This document shows positions 61,550 through 64,000 of a stretch of 64,000 nucleotides of DNA, in pieces. Source of the stretch: Hybos culiciformis (lineage: Eukaryota; Arthropoda; Insecta; Diptera; Hybotidae); NCBI GenBank assembly GCA_964007475.1, contig OZ023274.1, positions 94,373,750-94,437,749 on the forward strand. The letters are read 5' to 3'. How positions within the stretch are numbered: position 1 is the first letter of the stretch; each line of letters opens with the position of its first letter. Made by a program: the position numbers and the translations under genes. The notes beneath the pieces were generated by a model. It was not told the DNA's origin. It saw only the letters and a list, made by a program, of their open reading frames with translations, and searched no databases.

Positions 61550-64000
61550 ATTTAATGATTTAAAAAAAAAAAAATGTTTGTTCAAGAAGCAGTACCGTTT
61601 AATTAGAATCTTTTAACGAAACTAAAATGTAAATTTAAATATTGTTAATGAAAAATTGATAAATCAAGTATTTACAAACTCATATATTTACTTTTTAATT
61701 TTATCTTATCGTTTTTCGAACGAATGTGTATCAGTGTGTAGAGTATACAGTAGCGTGTTAGTGCGACTATGATATCTGTGGAAAGTTTGGTGTTTTCTCC
61801 TTTTTTTTTTATTTTATTTTATTTATTAATATTTCTTTATTTTAAATTTATTATTTTGTTGAGGATTTATATACATAAGCGAAGTAAAATTAAGAAAACT
61901 ATGACATATAAGATGACAGATTTTTAAATGTGGTACACAACAACATTTTTTCTGTAGCTGCAAAACAATAATTCGGCCTATTGTAGATTTTTTCAGTATT
62001 ATTAATATGGAAATTGTATAAATAAAAAAAAATACTTAATTTAAATTCGAATTATTTAACTTATAAGTAGGTATGATAGTGATATTTGAAAATTAAATGT
62101 TAATATTTCCACTTTGTAAAACGAATAAAATTTATTCATAATGTATGTATTAATAATTGATTATATGTAGTTAAATTATTACATGAGAACTCAAAATGTT
62201 TCAGTTAGTTACAGATTTAAAAGAAAATAAAAATTATTGCCTAATTTAAATATTTATCTATATTCTAGTGACTGCTCTGTATAAAAAGCTTCGTATTTCC
62301 TAAAAATAGTGTTAAAGTATGAAAACTAAATAAATAAATAACACAATTTCAATTTGTTGTTTTGATGTAAATTGCATGGTAGTGAAACCAATAGTTTTCT
62401 CTGAAACCCACACAAAAAAAAATGTTTCTATTAAATTGCAAGCGTTGTAGCTAATAACAAAATTCAATTACCAGGAAACTTAATTTAATTATAGGGAAAG
62501 AAGACAATTTAAGTAAATGAAAACTTAAGCTACGAAAAAATAAATTTCTACACAATCGAAGATTAAAGTACATATATAGGATGAAATGAGGATAAACCCT
62601 AGTTTGTTTGAAATATGCTAAAATTTGATTATGACAAACTTTTAATAGTTTTTTTTTTTCTATAACTATCACGAAACATTAGAGCTTTTAATTTTTTTTT
62701 AAGTTACTTGTATCTAATCTAAACATTAGGGAAAATTAATAAACTGAAGTATTAATGATAATATAAATTAAAATTATTCAATTTTTACGTCATATTTTTT
62801 TGAAAAAAAAAAAATTAAATTAAAAATATTGCATTATGGATTTTGAGGCGATTTTCCATCAGGTTTCGTTGAATATTATGTTTAATTTATAATTTTCGCA
62901 GTTTCTGCGGGATTTCGAATTTTCCCAGAAAAGAAACCAATCTAGATCAATTTTTAGGCTCTGTAAGCCCTAACGCTAATGCGATTACATATATAATATA
63001 TAGATAAATATTGCTCGTTTAATAGTATTGTAGGATTTGCAACAGCGAATTGTCCTGAAAGAAAATCTATACTTTTATGTTACATTAGCTTTTTATCGTT
63101 TTTGCCAAAAATTTATAATTTGATTTTTTTTTATCAAAATATAAATAAAAACATATTTTTACTGACAGGAAATTTGTGTGTAAGAAATAGCTTCATATTA
63201 TATTTGTTTTATTTTTATAATAATACAATTTTTTTCATTATTTATTGAATAATTTAAACACAAAGTAAGTAAAAAAAACTAAATGCAACAAAATTCATTT
63301 CGAATAAAATAATTATAAGGTCTAAAAATAATATTTTGATTCTCTTATCAAAAATAAATTATTGTAATGTATGCTAGGTAATTTTATTTTAAAATTGTAT
63401 GGCAGTATGATATATTAAAAACTTAGATTGTTTGTTTAGAAGATATTTTTGATATTAAGAAGGAAATGCATTTATTAAATATACCATAAATTGACATTTC
63501 AATTAAGCATAAAACTTTTTATTTAATGTAGATTGAATTGTAGATCATTAAGGTTCTTGAAAGTATGTAGAAATGGTTATAGTACATAATGATTTGATGA
63601 AATTATTTATGTAAATCATTTTACATGTCACACTTTTAAATTTCAGTAATATATAAGAAGTTATAGATTATAGCTTACAGAATAAACAGATTGTATACTT
63701 TTATTATTCTCAGTTCTAAGCTAGGTTGATCGTATATTTATAATATTATAAGTAAATCCAGACCATGAAAGTAGATCTTTTACATTTTAATGACATTTAC
63801 ATGTTATATAGGTGAAATTATGGAACTAAAGTTTGTGAACAAAAAAATATATAAATAAATGCAGATAAATAACATATTATCTGAATTTAGAAATAGAATC
63901 AATATTTATTGATTGTTAATCAATAAAATAGTTTTATATTGTAATTATAAATAATATGTTATGTAGAATATAATACAATCAAAAAAAATTACAAAACATT
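61550..64000. other. AT-rich flank, no gene seen
   Basis: 5' region of the gene at 60712-61549 followed by AT-rich DNA. Open frames are short and low-complexity. No transposon ends or RNA gene recognised. Confidence 0.5.

Noticed and set aside
1..64000. tRNA genes, rRNA genes and CRISPR arrays
   Set aside because: No cloverleaf-like T-arm/anticodon combinations, rRNA-like blocks or regularly spaced repeats were seen.

Overview
The window is AT-rich eukaryotic DNA with spliced genes (GT-AG introns), long homopolymer runs and many transposon remnants. Gene content (a LITAF-domain array, GLYAT-like N-acyltransferases, hAT and jockey/CR1-type elements) suggests an insect; a fly is my guess, but the order cannot be settled from sequence alone. 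There is no CRISPR array, bacterial operon or rRNA, and I found no tRNA.

The main content is a family of small LITAF-domain (SIMPLE-type) zinc-binding membrane-associated proteins. Nine look functional: minus-strand genes at 3198-4156 (5' end missing), 4967-5356 (first exon uncertain), 10626-12227, 43399-45133, 52347-55804 and 60712-61549, and plus-strand genes at 33076-34016, 39347-39883 and 41485-41852. One pseudogene (36585-37343) and three exon relics (35111, 35677, 38072) lie among the plus-strand copies. Every member splits the domain at the same place: a phase-2 intron inside the hydrophobic helix, between the N-terminal CxxC exon and the C-terminal HxCxxC exon. Three genes carry a Pro/Tyr/Gln-rich N-terminal arm (PPPY in two of them). 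The rest are mostly minimal 75-100 residue domains.

Between the LITAF groups, 22454-30407 holds three tandem four-exon genes for glycine N-acyltransferase-like (GNAT-fold) enzymes. Their first exons share a 129-nt block that is almost identical while the remaining exons have diverged, which suggests gene conversion.

Mobile DNA: a 1.8-kb hAT-type element (19634-21439) with 24-bp terminal inverted repeats and a perfect 8-bp target duplication, itself containing two smaller inverted-repeat elements; a 771-bp hAT derivative (38172-38942) with a perfect 8-bp duplication and the C-terminal piece of a transposase; a hAT transposase relic (49240-49660); a nearly intact non-LTR retrotransposon (45442-48704) with one visible frameshift; two other non-LTR fragments; fold-back repeats; and at least ten two-copy tandem duplications of 17-63 bp.

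Large stretches (1-3197, 5357-10625, 12228-19625, 30408-33075, 55805-60711, 61550-64000) hold no gene I can support. All exon models were read by eye from splice signals, reading phase and paralogue comparison; none is backed by transcript data.
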